Position numbers and translations under genes: made by a program. Shown piece after piece: positions 44,946-54,408 of a stretch of DNA of 64,000 nt. The stretch spans positions 1,533,501 through 1,597,500 of the forward strand of contig NZ_AP021888.1 of NCBI RefSeq assembly GCF_011398155.1, written 5' to 3'. Origin of the DNA: Thiosulfativibrio zosterae. Its GTDB lineage: Bacteria > Pseudomonadota > Gammaproteobacteria > Thiomicrospirales > Thiomicrospiraceae. Positions within the stretch are counted from its first letter, which is position 1. Every line of letters starts with the position of its first letter. The notes under the pieces were generated by a model. That model was given only the letters and a program-made list of their open reading frames with translations. It had not been told where the DNA came from and made no database searches.

Positions 44946-47432
44946 TTAATATTTTTTGATTTTAAAGAAAGCCATATCACTCGACAAGGTAGAACTCTGT
45001 TCGTTTAGGCTTTCCGAGGCCGCCGATGTTTCTTCAACCAAAGCGGCATTTTGTTGCGTAACCGTATCGATTTGGTTGATTGCCGTATAGACTTGGCGAA
45101 TGCCCGTCAGTTGTTCCTGAGAGGCAATCGAAATATGTTCAATCATGTCTGTGACGGTATCCACCGCTTCATTGATTTCGGTTAAAACTGCGCCAGAATC
45201 AGATGCCAACTTGGTTCCTTGATCAATTCGGCTAACACTTTCATTGATGAGTGAAGTAATATTTTTAGCAGCATCCGCTGATTTTTGTGCCAAATTACGC
45301 ACCTCACCCGCAACCACCGCAAATCCTCGACCGTGATCGCCCGCTCTCGCAGCCTCAACAGCTGCATTCAACGCCAACAAATTAGTTTGGAAAGCAATGC
45401 TGTCAATCAAGGTCACAATTTCGGCAATTTTACGACTGGAATCTTGAATTTCATTCATGGCATCGATCGTTTGTTGCATGACTCTGGAGCCCTCTAAAGA
45501 TTTGGCCTTAACCTTTTGCGCCACATCCGAAGCTTCTTTGGCATTATCAGAGTTATTTTTAACCGCTGAACTCATTTCTTCCATGGTTGAAGAGGTTTCT
45601 TCTAGAGCCGCGGCCTGTTCTTGTACACGCTGACTTAAATCTAACGCACCCTGCGCCACTTCGCTAGAAGCTGAATTGACCACATCAGCAGCATTCACTG
45701 CGCGTGCCACCACTTCTTGTAAACGGCTGGTGGTATCATTCACTGCTTTCTTTAATACCCCAAGTTCGCCGTCATAATGGTGAGTAATTTGTTGCGTTAA
45801 ATCCCCTTTAGATTGGGCTAATACGATGGTAATCACATCTTTAATGGCACTTTCTAGTGCATCCATCGAAGTATTAATGCCGTTTTTCAAGGTCAGCAAA
45901 TCACCTTTGGCATCCACAAGTACCCGCTGATTAAATTGCCCTTGTTGCATCGCATTCATCACCTCAATAATGGCGCGAATACTGGCATTAACAGATTGGG
46001 TCGTTTCAGCCGTGTTGTTAACCATGGTCAAGAATTCACCTTTCACAGCAGCCGTTAACGACAAATTAAATTGCCCGTTCTTCATGGACTCCATCACACG
46101 GCTCAGCTCTTTAATAACACTTTCGATAGATTCAGCCGATTGATTAACGCCTTTTTTCAACATCAATAAATCCCCTGAATAGTCCGCCTTAATTCGGGTA
46201 TCCAGTTTGCCGTTTGCAATATCTGCAATCACACGGTTTGCATCATCTACCGCTTTTTTCAGATAATTTATGAGTTGGTTGAAAGCGATAATACTCTCAC
46301 CCACCTCATCTTTTGAAGTGCAATCGACTGAGCTAGAAAGATCTCCCGACTTTAAGACATGCGCAACAACATCGCGCATTTTTTGAATCGGGCCTACGAT
46401 TGTTCGCGTCACGAGCAAGGCAATTACTATACTGAGGAGCACAACAAAAAGTGTTCCGAACATTGTGAAGTTATTGGCAAAAGTGGCGGTGGCTTTTTGG
46501 TCTTCATTTCTGATGACAATCAAGCTTTCTTCCGCAGCCACAATATTATTGATTTCTGCACGAATCAAATCCATATAGTGCTTGCCAGTACCTTTAGTCA
46601 TATCAGCAATCACATTTTCAATTGTGACAGGGTATTTGTTCATATCACGACGCGCATCGATTTCAACATTAGCCACTCTGGTTTGCCATTCTGACACCGC
46701 TTGACGAATCTCATTCACATTTTTGGTATAGGCATCTGAATACTTAGTCAGTTCCGTGACAGCAGCCAAGAGGTCTTTCTCGCCTTGAATGTATGGTTCT
46801 AATGACGCCTCAACACCACTAAGCAAAAACCCTCTCTGCCCGGTTTCCATATTCACTAGGGCAAGTAACGCTTGATTAGATAAAAGCTTTTCATGCAGAT
46901 TATTTTTGGGGATTTGGGCATCTAAAGTCGCCAATTTAACGCGAATACCATCAAACAAAGTCTTGCCGAGTAATCTCGCAGACACCTGCTTGAAGTTAGC
47001 CAGTGACTTCTCACCTTGCGTAATGATTTTGCGCTGTGCAATTTGGGGTTCAGCCCACTTTTCAAGCCAAAGTTTTTTCATGTCTGCAACATTGGCCCAG
47101 CGTTTGACTTGGGCAGGATTGTCGCTGGTTAATTCCGCACCTTTTTGAACTAAGGTTTTAAACTGTTTGTCGCCAGCAAAATAGGGTTCTAAAAATTCTT
47201 CATTGCCAGTGACTAAAAAACCTCTTAAACCCGTTTCCATATCGACCATAGAAGCAGACAAACTTTCACCAACACGGATCACCTTGTGCGTATGGTCTAC
47301 CCAGCCAGAAGTTTGAATCATCGAATTGATACTAGAATAAGAAATGACCGATAAGGTTGTCACAAGGATGAGCGTCAACCCAAAACCCAACCCTAATTTG
47401 TTACCTACTTTTAAGTTTTTAAACCAATCCAT
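44946..47432 (-). CDS. Methyl-accepting chemotaxis protein, two CHASE3 and a HAMP-like repeat array
   Basis: 828-residue transmembrane chemoreceptor. Order: TM1 (about 12-32); two CHASE3-like periplasmic modules (about 40-170 and 180-310) sharing DMETGLRGFL/NMETGQRGFL and LEPY; TM2 (about 322-343); a HAMP domain; then HAMP-like units whose conserved glycine falls at 363, 408, 453, 498 and 543, exactly 45 residues apart; and the MCP signalling coiled coil (LLALNAAVEAARAGDHGRGF). No C-terminal NWETF-type pentapeptide. GGAG precedes the ATG. The CHASE3 ligand is unknown. CheV at 425-1405 is the only other chemotaxis protein in the window. Confidence 0.95.
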   Translation of the reverse strand: MDWFKNLKVGNKLGLGFGLTLILVTTLSVISYSSINSMIQTSGWVDHTHKVIRVGESLSASMVDMETGLRGFLVTGNEEFLEPYFAGDKQFKTLVQKGAELTSDNPAQVKRWANVADMKKLWLEKWAEPQIAQRKIITQGEKSLANFKQVSARLLGKTLFDGIRVKLATLDAQIPKNNLHEKLLSNQALLALVNMETGQRGFLLSGVEASLEPYIQGEKDLLAAVTELTKYSDAYTKNVNEIRQAVSEWQTRVANVEIDARRDMNKYPVTIENVIADMTKGTGKHYMDLIRAEINNIVAAEESLIVIRNEDQKATATFANNFTMFGTLFVVLLSIVIALLVTRTIVGPIQKMRDVVAHVLKSGDLSSSVDCTSKDEVGESIIAFNQLINYLKKAVDDANRVIADIANGKLDTRIKADYSGDLLMLKKGVNQSAESIESVIKELSRVMESMKNGQFNLSLTAAVKGEFLTMVNNTAETTQSVNASIRAIIEVMNAMQQGQFNQRVLVDAKGDLLTLKNGINTSMDALESAIKDVITIVLAQSKGDLTQQITHHYDGELGVLKKAVNDTTSRLQEVVARAVNAADVVNSASSEVAQGALDLSQRVQEQAAALEETSSTMEEMSSAVKNNSDNAKEASDVAQKVKAKSLEGSRVMQQTIDAMNEIQDSSRKIAEIVTLIDSIAFQTNLLALNAAVEAARAGDHGRGFAVVAGEVRNLAQKSADAAKNITSLINESVSRIDQGTKLASDSGAVLTEINEAVDTVTDMIEHISIASQEQLTGIRQVYTAINQIDTVTQQNAALVEETSAASESLNEQSSTLSSDMAFFKIKKY

Positions 47433-47753
47433 GGAGGACTCCTGCCGAGGTTACTCGAGATATTAATTATGATTGCATAATGAATTTAGACCCAAACCCT
47501 TCAAAACTCATAAGGCTCAAATTTAACACTATAAGTAATAATACACAATTAAAAAGCCAAAAAGCATCTCAATACTTGAATTCAAGCCTTAATGAGGATT
47601 TTATGAAAGATAATTGATAGCAATGACTGAATCAGACTTCTGAAGCAGAAAGGGTGCCAGAAACTGCGAGAGATGAAGTTGCTCAATAACCTGCCTTAAT
47701 TGAAAGGGCGGGTTATTGGCTAGACAGCTAAGGGAATTTAAAACCGCAACAAT
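47433..47753 (-). other. Gap between rluB and the chemoreceptor gene
   Basis: 321 bases without a recognisable gene. It is AT-rich next to the chemoreceptor start, where I could not pick a convincing sigma70 or sigma28 promoter, and contains the hairpin at 47684-47718. Confidence 0.5.
47684..47718 (-). terminator. Hairpin downstream of rluB
   Basis: CAATAACCTGCC (47684-47695) pairs with GGCGGGTTATTG region (up to 47718) through about 12 bases with one wobble. No T-run on the minus strand, so it may be an RNA 3'-end structure rather than an intrinsic terminator. Confidence 0.45.
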
Positions 47754-48683
47754 TTACTTAGAATGTTGGCGAGTTGGTTTTTTTGCTGTTGTTTTAATAG
47801 AAGGTCTTCTTGCAGAAGACTTAGGACCTTTACGATTGCGTTCACGCTCTCTCAAAGTAGCGGCATGACGCAAATCTGGGCGTGGCTCTTCAGGCAAATC
47901 TAAACTTTTAAGCAGTTGATTAACTTGTTTCCAAGTTAACTCTTCCGTTTTAGAGCGGCGAAGACTGCGGGGTAAAGTAAAGTTGCCATAACGCGTTCGA
48001 ATCAAACGATTCACTTGAACGCCTTGCGATTCCCAGATACGACGCACTTCTCGGTTGCGCCCTTCTTTAATAATAACCTTATACCATTGGTTAATGGAGT
48101 CATCATCTTGTTGCGGTAGTTTCGTGATGCGTTCAAATTTAGCCATGCCATCTTCTAACATCACGCCTTTACGGAGGTTGTTTAAAATTTCTTCAGTGAT
48201 TTCTCCAAACACACGAACAGAATATTCACGCTCAACTTCATAGGATGGATGCATCATACGGTTTGCGAGTTCGCCGTTATTGGTCAAAATCAATAAGCCA
48301 GCGGTATTGATGTCTAAACGCCCAATACTGACCCAGCGGCCATTATAAATTCTGGGCAAATGATCAAAAATGGTTTCACGACCTTTTTCATCTTTACGAG
48401 AACAAATTTCACCTTCGGGTTTGTTATACAAAATCACCTTGGTGGCTTGTTTTTCTAAGCGCGTTTCTTTAACCAATTGGTCATTCACTTTTAAGGTATC
48501 CGCGGGCATGGCTCGATCACCTAAAGTCGCTGTTCTACCATTCACTTTAACCAAACCTTGAGAGATCATTTCCTCAACAGAGCGACGCGAACCAAACCCG
48601 GCACGCGCTAGAATTTTTTGAAGTTTTTCACCCGCCACTGTCGGTGCTTTAGGAGAAGGATGAGTAGATGTTTGTTCGGTCAT
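47754..48683 (-). CDS. rluB: 23S rRNA pseudouridine synthase RluB
   Basis: Makes the pseudouridine at position 2605 (E. coli numbering) of 23S rRNA. N-terminal S4 RNA-binding domain (KILARAGFGSRRSVEEMISQ), catalytic RLDINTAGLLILTNNGELAN with the essential Asp, and a basic, disordered C-terminal tail. 309 residues. Third gene of yciO-M50-rluB; three bases after the M50 stop. Confidence 0.93.
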   Translation of the reverse strand: MTEQTSTHPSPKAPTVAGEKLQKILARAGFGSRRSVEEMISQGLVKVNGRTATLGDRAMPADTLKVNDQLVKETRLEKQATKVILYNKPEGEICSRKDEKGRETIFDHLPRIYNGRWVSIGRLDINTAGLLILTNNGELANRMMHPSYEVEREYSVRVFGEITEEILNNLRKGVMLEDGMAKFERITKLPQQDDDSINQWYKVIIKEGRNREVRRIWESQGVQVNRLIRTRYGNFTLPRSLRRSKTEELTWKQVNQLLKSLDLPEEPRPDLRHAATLRERERNRKGPKSSARRPSIKTTAKKPTRQHSK

Positions 48684-48686
48684 GTT

Positions 48687-49343
48687 TTAGAGTCCAACCA
48701 TAGAGAATAAGAATTGTTGTATTGCAACATAAGGCCCAGACAAAATCGGACCCAGAAAGCCTAAAAATAATAAGCCTAAAATAATAAAAAAACCATAAGG
48801 CTCCAAACGATTGTATGTATAAGCCAAGCGATTGGGTAACACAGCAGACAACACTCGACTGCCGTCTAAAGGTGGAATGGGGATCAGATTCAGCACCAAT
48901 AATATTAAATTAATCGCCACACCCGCTAAACCACTGTAGGTCAAAAATTGCCCTATGCCTGGCATGCTAGGCTCTAGAATTAAGCCCAGTTTGGCAATCA
49001 ATACCCAAATAATCGCCATGATTAAATTTGAGGCGGGGCCAGCAATGGCAACCCAAGCCATATCGGTTTTAGGACGATGTAAATTGTTCATATTCACCGG
49101 CACAGCTTTAGCCCAACCAAACACAAAACCACCTAAAACGAGTAGCACAGCCGGCACAAGAATCGTCCCTACCGGATCAATATGTTTGATAGGATTTAAG
49201 GTTAAACGACCCAATATTTGTGCAGTTTTGTCACCTAATTTAGAGGCAACCCACCCATGGGCAACCTCGTGAACTGTAATCGCTAAAATAACCGGAATGG
49301 TCCATACGGCTATTTTTTGCATCAGCGTCAGCTCATCCATCAT
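48687..49343 (-). CDS. Site-2 protease family (M50) membrane protein
   Basis: Small integral membrane metalloprotease of the M50/YwhC type: HEVAHGW zinc motif in the first half, PPLDGSR with the third ligand, and about six hydrophobic segments. 218 residues, no PDZ domain, unlike RseP in this same window. Substrate unknown. Its start overlaps the yciO stop and it precedes rluB. Confidence 0.9.
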   Translation of the reverse strand: MMDELTLMQKIAVWTIPVILAITVHEVAHGWVASKLGDKTAQILGRLTLNPIKHIDPVGTILVPAVLLVLGGFVFGWAKAVPVNMNNLHRPKTDMAWVAIAGPASNLIMAIIWVLIAKLGLILEPSMPGIGQFLTYSGLAGVAINLILLVLNLIPIPPLDGSRVLSAVLPNRLAYTYNRLEPYGFFIILGLLFLGFLGPILSGPYVAIQQFLFSMVGL

Positions 49344-49963
49344 TCCTGAAAAATTCCTTGTCCTTGACGAACTAACACCGGAACATCCTCCGTAAAATCA
49401 ATCACAGTCGTCGGCTCGTGCCCACTGTAACCGCCATCCAAAACGGCATCTAGCGCATGCCCTAAAGTTTCTTGGATTGTCCAACCATCTGTCATGGGAT
49501 GATCTTCACCCGGCAAAATAAGAGATACACTGATTAAAGGATGTTCAAAATAGGCCAATAACGCATTGGTGACCACATTTGGGGTCACTCTTAACCCAAT
49601 GGTTTTCTTTTTGGGGGTTTGCAAACGGCGCGGTACTTCTCTGCTGGCCGGTAAAATAAAAGTATAAGGCCCTGGTAAATGGTTTTTGAGGTAACGATAT
49701 TGCACATTGCCCACTTTAGCGTAATGTGACAAATTGCTTAAATCTTGGCACATAAGTGTAAAGTCGTGATTAGGTTCTAAACGACGAATTTCACGAATTC
49801 TATCAGCACCTTGTTTGCTCTCTAATAAACAACCTAGGGCATAGCCCGACTCTGTTGGATAGGCAATCACACCATCTTTTTCTAAAATTTCGACCACCTG
49901 CTGTAACAAGCGAGGTTGCGGGTTCACATCATGAACACTGATATAACGACTGTCTCGACTCAC
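49340..49963 (-). CDS. yciO: YciO family (Sua5/YrdC-like) protein
   Basis: Paralogue of the threonylcarbamoyl-AMP synthases used for tRNA t6A; the role of YciO itself is not settled. GVIAYPTESGYALGCLLE and PGPYTFILPAS match the YrdC fold and closely follow E. coli YciO. I chose GTG at 49963 (MSRDSRYISVHDVNPQPRL) with GGAAG seven bases upstream; a TTG at 49984 would add seven residues. Conserved in E. coli beside rnm and rluB. Confidence 0.9.
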   Translation of the reverse strand: MSRDSRYISVHDVNPQPRLLQQVVEILEKDGVIAYPTESGYALGCLLESKQGADRIREIRRLEPNHDFTLMCQDLSNLSHYAKVGNVQYRYLKNHLPGPYTFILPASREVPRRLQTPKKKTIGLRVTPNVVTNALLAYFEHPLISVSLILPGEDHPMTDGWTIQETLGHALDAVLDGGYSGHEPTTVIDFTEDVPVLVRQGQGIFQE

Positions 49964-50128
49964 GCGTAAACTTCCATCAAACAAAATTGCACTTTTATCG
50001 ACATCTTGGTCTATCCAGACAAAAGTGTTAAAAATAATCTTTTAGTAAAGCAGATACTACCTTACACATTTTAAAACAACATTATACCCGTTTAGCAAAA
50101 GCGTTTCAGACTAGGTATCGACACAGGC

Positions 50129-51244
50129 TTAACTTAAGGTTTTGAACGACAAAAAGGTAATGTCATCATCAAATTGCTGGCGTTGACTAAACCGATTAAT
50201 AAAGGCTTCTATTTGTGCATGTAACGGTAAACCACTTTGATACTCTTGTTCAAGATAGGCCTGCAAGCCCTCTTCTTCTAGCATGTCACCCTGAGGATTC
50301 GTCATTTCGGTCAAACCATCACTAAATACAAACAACTGATCATTTTGGTTAATCGTACATTCATAAAAAGGCACATTAAAATCTTTACCAGCCATGACCC
50401 CTAAAGGCAAACTATTAGAAGCACAGCTTTGTTTTAAGACGCCTGCATGATAATGCAGTACATTAGGCAAACCAAAATTCCAAACCCTGATGACTTTGGT
50501 AGACAACTCAAACTCTATCAAAGTGCCCACCATAAACATATAGGCGGGAAGCTTTTCAGCCAACTCTTGATTGAGGGTCACAACCATTTGCTGTCCAGAA
50601 ATGCCGTGAGAAACTTGTGTGTAAAATAGGGTAGAAACCACAGAACCACACAAAGCTGCCGCAAGGCCATGTCCGGTAAAGTCGCCAAGTAAAATCAATT
50701 GTCGATTATCCGGCGTTAAACCAGAGAAAACCACATCACCATTAGTGGCTTCCATCGGCTTAATAAATGCCTCAATATTTTTGGCATAAAAACGAGAATC
50801 TTCCGACATTTTTTGAACGATGTCGCCAATCCTGTTTTGTTCAAACACTAATTTTTGCGTAGCACTTCTAAGCTGAATATGGGTATTAATTCTAGATAAC
50901 AAAATGGGGCCAGAAAAGGGCTTAACAATATAGTCTACCGCGCCGGCTTTCAAACCGCTCAATTCGTTTTCAATAAAGTTCATGGCTGACAAGAATAGGA
51001 TGGGAACATCTTTAAAGTGCGGTAAGGCTTTAATTTTTCCGCAGAGCTCATAACCATCCATGCCTGGCATGTTGACATCTAACAGCATCAAATCAGGCCG
51101 CATATCATTCAGTATCTCAAGGCAATCTTCACCAGAAGTGGCCGTGGTTACCTCATAAGATTCCTCAAGTAGCTCCGCCAATAAAAATAAGTTTAATGGC
51201 TCATCATCCACTGCCAAAATTTTATGGCGTTTTTGAGTGTTCAA
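50129..51244 (-). CDS. Response regulator with PP2C (SpoIIE-type) phosphatase output
   Basis: Receiver domain (about 8-125) with phospho-acceptor D56 (LMLLDVNMPGMDGYE) and K108, followed by a PPM/SpoIIE-type serine phosphatase domain with metal ligands in GDFTGHGLAAAL and FSDGLTEM. Such proteins usually dephosphorylate an anti-anti-sigma (STAS) partner in a partner-switching pathway. 371 residues. It overlaps the histidine kinase gene by 23 bases, so the kinase is its likely partner. No STAS or anti-sigma gene lies in the window. Confidence 0.93.
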   Translation of the reverse strand: MNTQKRHKILAVDDEPLNLFLLAELLEESYEVTTATSGEDCLEILNDMRPDLMLLDVNMPGMDGYELCGKIKALPHFKDVPILFLSAMNFIENELSGLKAGAVDYIVKPFSGPILLSRINTHIQLRSATQKLVFEQNRIGDIVQKMSEDSRFYAKNIEAFIKPMEATNGDVVFSGLTPDNRQLILLGDFTGHGLAAALCGSVVSTLFYTQVSHGISGQQMVVTLNQELAEKLPAYMFMVGTLIEFELSTKVIRVWNFGLPNVLHYHAGVLKQSCASNSLPLGVMAGKDFNVPFYECTINQNDQLFVFSDGLTEMTNPQGDMLEEEGLQAYLEQEYQSGLPLHAQIEAFINRFSQRQQFDDDITFLSFKTLS

Positions 51245-53471
51245 GATGCGCTCCTTCTGCTAAAAGTAAGTGTGGACTACCTTCTAAGGGTAGAGTAAAA
51301 CTGAATCGAGCATATTCACCAACTTTCGATTCAGCCCATATATTTCCGTTATGGCGTTTAATGATTTCGCGACAAATACTCAAACCTAAACCCGTGCCCA
51401 TTTGCAGTTTAGCATGCTTGTCTGCCTGTACAAATTTATCAAAAATACTCTCTAATTCCGCTTCTTCTATGCCTTCACCTTCATTATAAACATAAAATAC
51501 TAAAACCGAAGGTGTGTCTATTTTTATAGACCATTTCACTTCAATTAAGCCGTATGCGGGGGTAAATTTAATGGCGTTAGATAATAAGTTTGCAATCACC
51601 TGATGAATACGTAAATCATCACAGACCACCTGCATTTCCGTGGAAGATGAGCGCATTTCTAAACGAATATTTTTACGCGCCATCTCACTGTTTTGTTCTC
51701 GCAAACAAGCCGCGACTAAGGCATTAAACTCTACACTTTTAAATTCAAATTTCATTTGCGTTGATTCTAGTTTTGCCAACTCTAAAATCTCTGTCAAAAG
51801 TTTCAAAAGGCGCTCACCACTGACTCGAATGGCTGAAAAATATGACTTAATTTTTTCAGAGTCCGCACGGGTTTCGCCTAAGGTTGCAAAACTCAATACG
51901 CCATGCAAAGGTGTGCGCAACTCATGTGACATATTGGCCAAAAACTCTGATTTTAAACGCCCTACTTTTTCGGATTGTTCTACCGCTGTTTCTAAAGCTT
52001 TAACTTGGTTTTTATAACCGGTTAAATCTTTGGCCAAGCAACTGTAGTAAGACTTGCCTTCTCGCTCAACTTTTAAAACTGAACATTGAACCGATACCAC
52101 TGAACCATCTCTATTTTGTAAGTCTGTTTCGCCTTCCCAGGTTTCACCGACCAACAATCCCTCAAGGTTTTTTAGGAAAGATTGAGGATTTACCCAATAG
52201 TCTTCCAACTTTAAATCAATTAAGTGGTCATGACGGTAACCCAAAACTTCGCATGAACTTTGATTGACCTCAACCAAACGACCGGTCGCTGAGAATAAAA
52301 AATACAAATCAGAAGACTTATAAAATAGTGCCTGAACTCTATCTTGCTCAAATTCCAGTTGCTCTCTAAGTTTTAAAAAGCGGTTAAAATCTCGAACTGA
52401 AAAATATACAAAAAAGCCTAACAAGGTCGCAAATAACAAATACAGAAAAATATTTTGGCGAAACGCTGTTACTTGAGATTGATACTTTAAATTATTCTGC
52501 AAATCGATTTTAAAATTCATTTCCCACTGAGTTTCACCAAAGCCAAGCACTGCCCGATAACTGATGGGATAACTTGGGTAAATGGTTCCTAGTTTAGAAA
52601 CGGTTGCTTCCGTTTTAAACATTTGATTATCCAACCAAATGGCTTTTTGAAGTCTAGAATCATCACCGACTTCAACCGAATAAAGGGTGATATCTTTTAA
52701 ATCGTATCCCATGGGTTTAGAAAACCTAGCAATGAGCTGGCTCGCCTCTAGTATGTCTGGCACTCGTAAAATAAACAACACCACGCCTCGCAGTGCATCC
52801 GTTGCTTTTTCTTTAACGGGCATGTACAACAAAACGGACTTTTCATTAGATTCTTCTTGCACCAATTGAAATGGTGGTGAAAACAAGAAAGGAATGCCCT
52901 CTGATAACTGCTTAATCATCACCTTATTAAATGGTCGAGAGTTGACATCAAACCCGTGCGCTTTTTGATTGGGCAAAAAGGGTTCAACCCACATAACCGG
53001 ATAATAAACCGCCTGAACACTGCGCTTTACCATCGCATTTTTATCGTTTCTTTCAGAAATTTGATAGGTTGGATAACCTAAAGCTTGTACCTCTGCTTCA
53101 TGTGTTAAACGATCTTTATCCAAGACTTTGGGCAGAAATTCAACCGCCTTTATTTCTGGAGAATGCTCTAAAAATTTTTGACTTAACTCCACAAACTCAG
53201 ATTGAGAAAAATCAGTGCGCTGGGTTAATACGGAGGCCAAAAGCCCGAGTTGATAAATATTATGTTGAACCACCTGCTGAATGGCTTGGGTATACTGAGT
53301 ATTTTGCGATTTTAGCTGCTGCGCCATTTCGTGTTGTAATTGAGTGACGCTGTCAAAGTAACGATACAATCCAAAACTGGTAATTAATATAAATAGCAAC
53401 AAGGCTGACGTAATCGGTGTCCATCGATGCAATGAATGCGGTATGGATGCGGGTAAAGATTTGTCTAACAT
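51222..53471 (-). CDS. CHASE/PAS sensor histidine kinase
   Basis: 749-residue membrane kinase: TM1 (about 18-36), periplasmic CHASE-type sensor domain, TM2 (about 343-357), a PAS domain (KSSDLYFLFSATGRLVEVNQ), HisKA with LANMSHELRTPLHGV (phospho-His) and a HATPase_c domain (NLLSNAIKFTP, GTGLGLSICREII). No receiver is fused to it; the next gene supplies one. Its ATG overlaps the rnm stop (ATGTTAG), giving translational coupling. Ligand unknown; CHASE domains often bind small organic molecules. Confidence 0.93.
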   Translation of the reverse strand: MLDKSLPASIPHSLHRWTPITSALLLFILITSFGLYRYFDSVTQLQHEMAQQLKSQNTQYTQAIQQVVQHNIYQLGLLASVLTQRTDFSQSEFVELSQKFLEHSPEIKAVEFLPKVLDKDRLTHEAEVQALGYPTYQISERNDKNAMVKRSVQAVYYPVMWVEPFLPNQKAHGFDVNSRPFNKVMIKQLSEGIPFLFSPPFQLVQEESNEKSVLLYMPVKEKATDALRGVVLFILRVPDILEASQLIARFSKPMGYDLKDITLYSVEVGDDSRLQKAIWLDNQMFKTEATVSKLGTIYPSYPISYRAVLGFGETQWEMNFKIDLQNNLKYQSQVTAFRQNIFLYLLFATLLGFFVYFSVRDFNRFLKLREQLEFEQDRVQALFYKSSDLYFLFSATGRLVEVNQSSCEVLGYRHDHLIDLKLEDYWVNPQSFLKNLEGLLVGETWEGETDLQNRDGSVVSVQCSVLKVEREGKSYYSCLAKDLTGYKNQVKALETAVEQSEKVGRLKSEFLANMSHELRTPLHGVLSFATLGETRADSEKIKSYFSAIRVSGERLLKLLTEILELAKLESTQMKFEFKSVEFNALVAACLREQNSEMARKNIRLEMRSSSTEMQVVCDDLRIHQVIANLLSNAIKFTPAYGLIEVKWSIKIDTPSVLVFYVYNEGEGIEEAELESIFDKFVQADKHAKLQMGTGLGLSICREIIKRHNGNIWAESKVGEYARFSFTLPLEGSPHLLLAEGAHLEHSKTP

Positions 53472-54313
53472 TGCAAATGCTCAGTGGGTTGCCATAAAGA
53501 CCACACGGGTTTACACTTTGCAGGCATTGGCGCCAACCAACCTAAACCTCGCCAATTTTGTTCTGGGCGATGAAAATCACTGCCTAAAGAAGCATAAAGT
53601 TCATAACGCACCGCTCTATCGGCCATGCCAGTTTGTTCCGCACAGACTCGTGGTTGATTAACCACTTCTATGGCTTGCCCACCTGCTGCTTTAAATTCAA
53701 CAATCATTTGGTTGAGTTTTTTACTGGTCATTTTATAAATATGCGGATGCGCAATCACAGCAACCCCACCTGCTTGAGTAATCCAGCCCACCACCTCAGA
53801 TAACTCTGGCCAATCAACCGCCGCATAGGCGGGTCGGCCTTTGGTTAAGTAACGGTCAAAGGCTTGTTGTTGACTAGACACTATGCCTCTTTGCAAGAGC
53901 AACTGCGCAAAATGTCCACGCCCCACCATACTGGTTTGCACCATTGGCATCAGGTCTTCAAACACTTGTTGAATATTTTTCTTTTGCAACTTGCTAATCA
54001 TTTGAAAAGCTCTTTGCCAGCGCAAAATACGATTCCAAAGTAAACCGCCTTGCAGCACCGAATTATGTACATCAAAATTCAGCCCAACAATGTGAATGGT
54101 TTTTCCCTGCCATTGGCAAGAAACCTCAGTGCCCGAAATTAAATGAATGCCTTGTTGCTCGGCATAGCTTAAAACAGACTCATAACCTTTGGTGGTATCA
54201 TGGTCGGTAATTGCTAAGTCGGTAATTTCATATTGTTTTGCTCGGTCTATCAAGGCTTCTGGGCTTAAACTGCCATCAGAAGCATTGGTATGGCAATGAA
54301 AATCTGCTTTCAA
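53465..54313 (-). CDS. rnm: PHP-domain 5'-3' exoribonuclease (RNase AM/TrpH family)
   Basis: PHP-fold phosphoesterase; the E. coli orthologue RNase AM matures 5' ends of rRNAs. The 282 residues begin with KADFHCHTNASDGSLSP and continue with LAITDHDTTKGYE and VAVIAHPHIYK, the PHP metal motifs. First gene of a minus-strand operon and divergent from yciB, as in E. coli. Confidence 0.9.
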   Translation of the reverse strand: MKADFHCHTNASDGSLSPEALIDRAKQYEITDLAITDHDTTKGYESVLSYAEQQGIHLISGTEVSCQWQGKTIHIVGLNFDVHNSVLQGGLLWNRILRWQRAFQMISKLQKKNIQQVFEDLMPMVQTSMVGRGHFAQLLLQRGIVSSQQQAFDRYLTKGRPAYAAVDWPELSEVVGWITQAGGVAVIAHPHIYKMTSKKLNQMIVEFKAAGGQAIEVVNQPRVCAEQTGMADRAVRYELYASLGSDFHRPEQNWRGLGWLAPMPAKCKPVWSLWQPTEHLQC

Positions 54314-54408
54314 TTGGGGGAATTCCTAGATAGAATGCTGGAACGAAATTTATAAACACTTGTTATTTAACTTAACATTTTAACAAACAAAATCAGACTT
54401 TATCTCTA

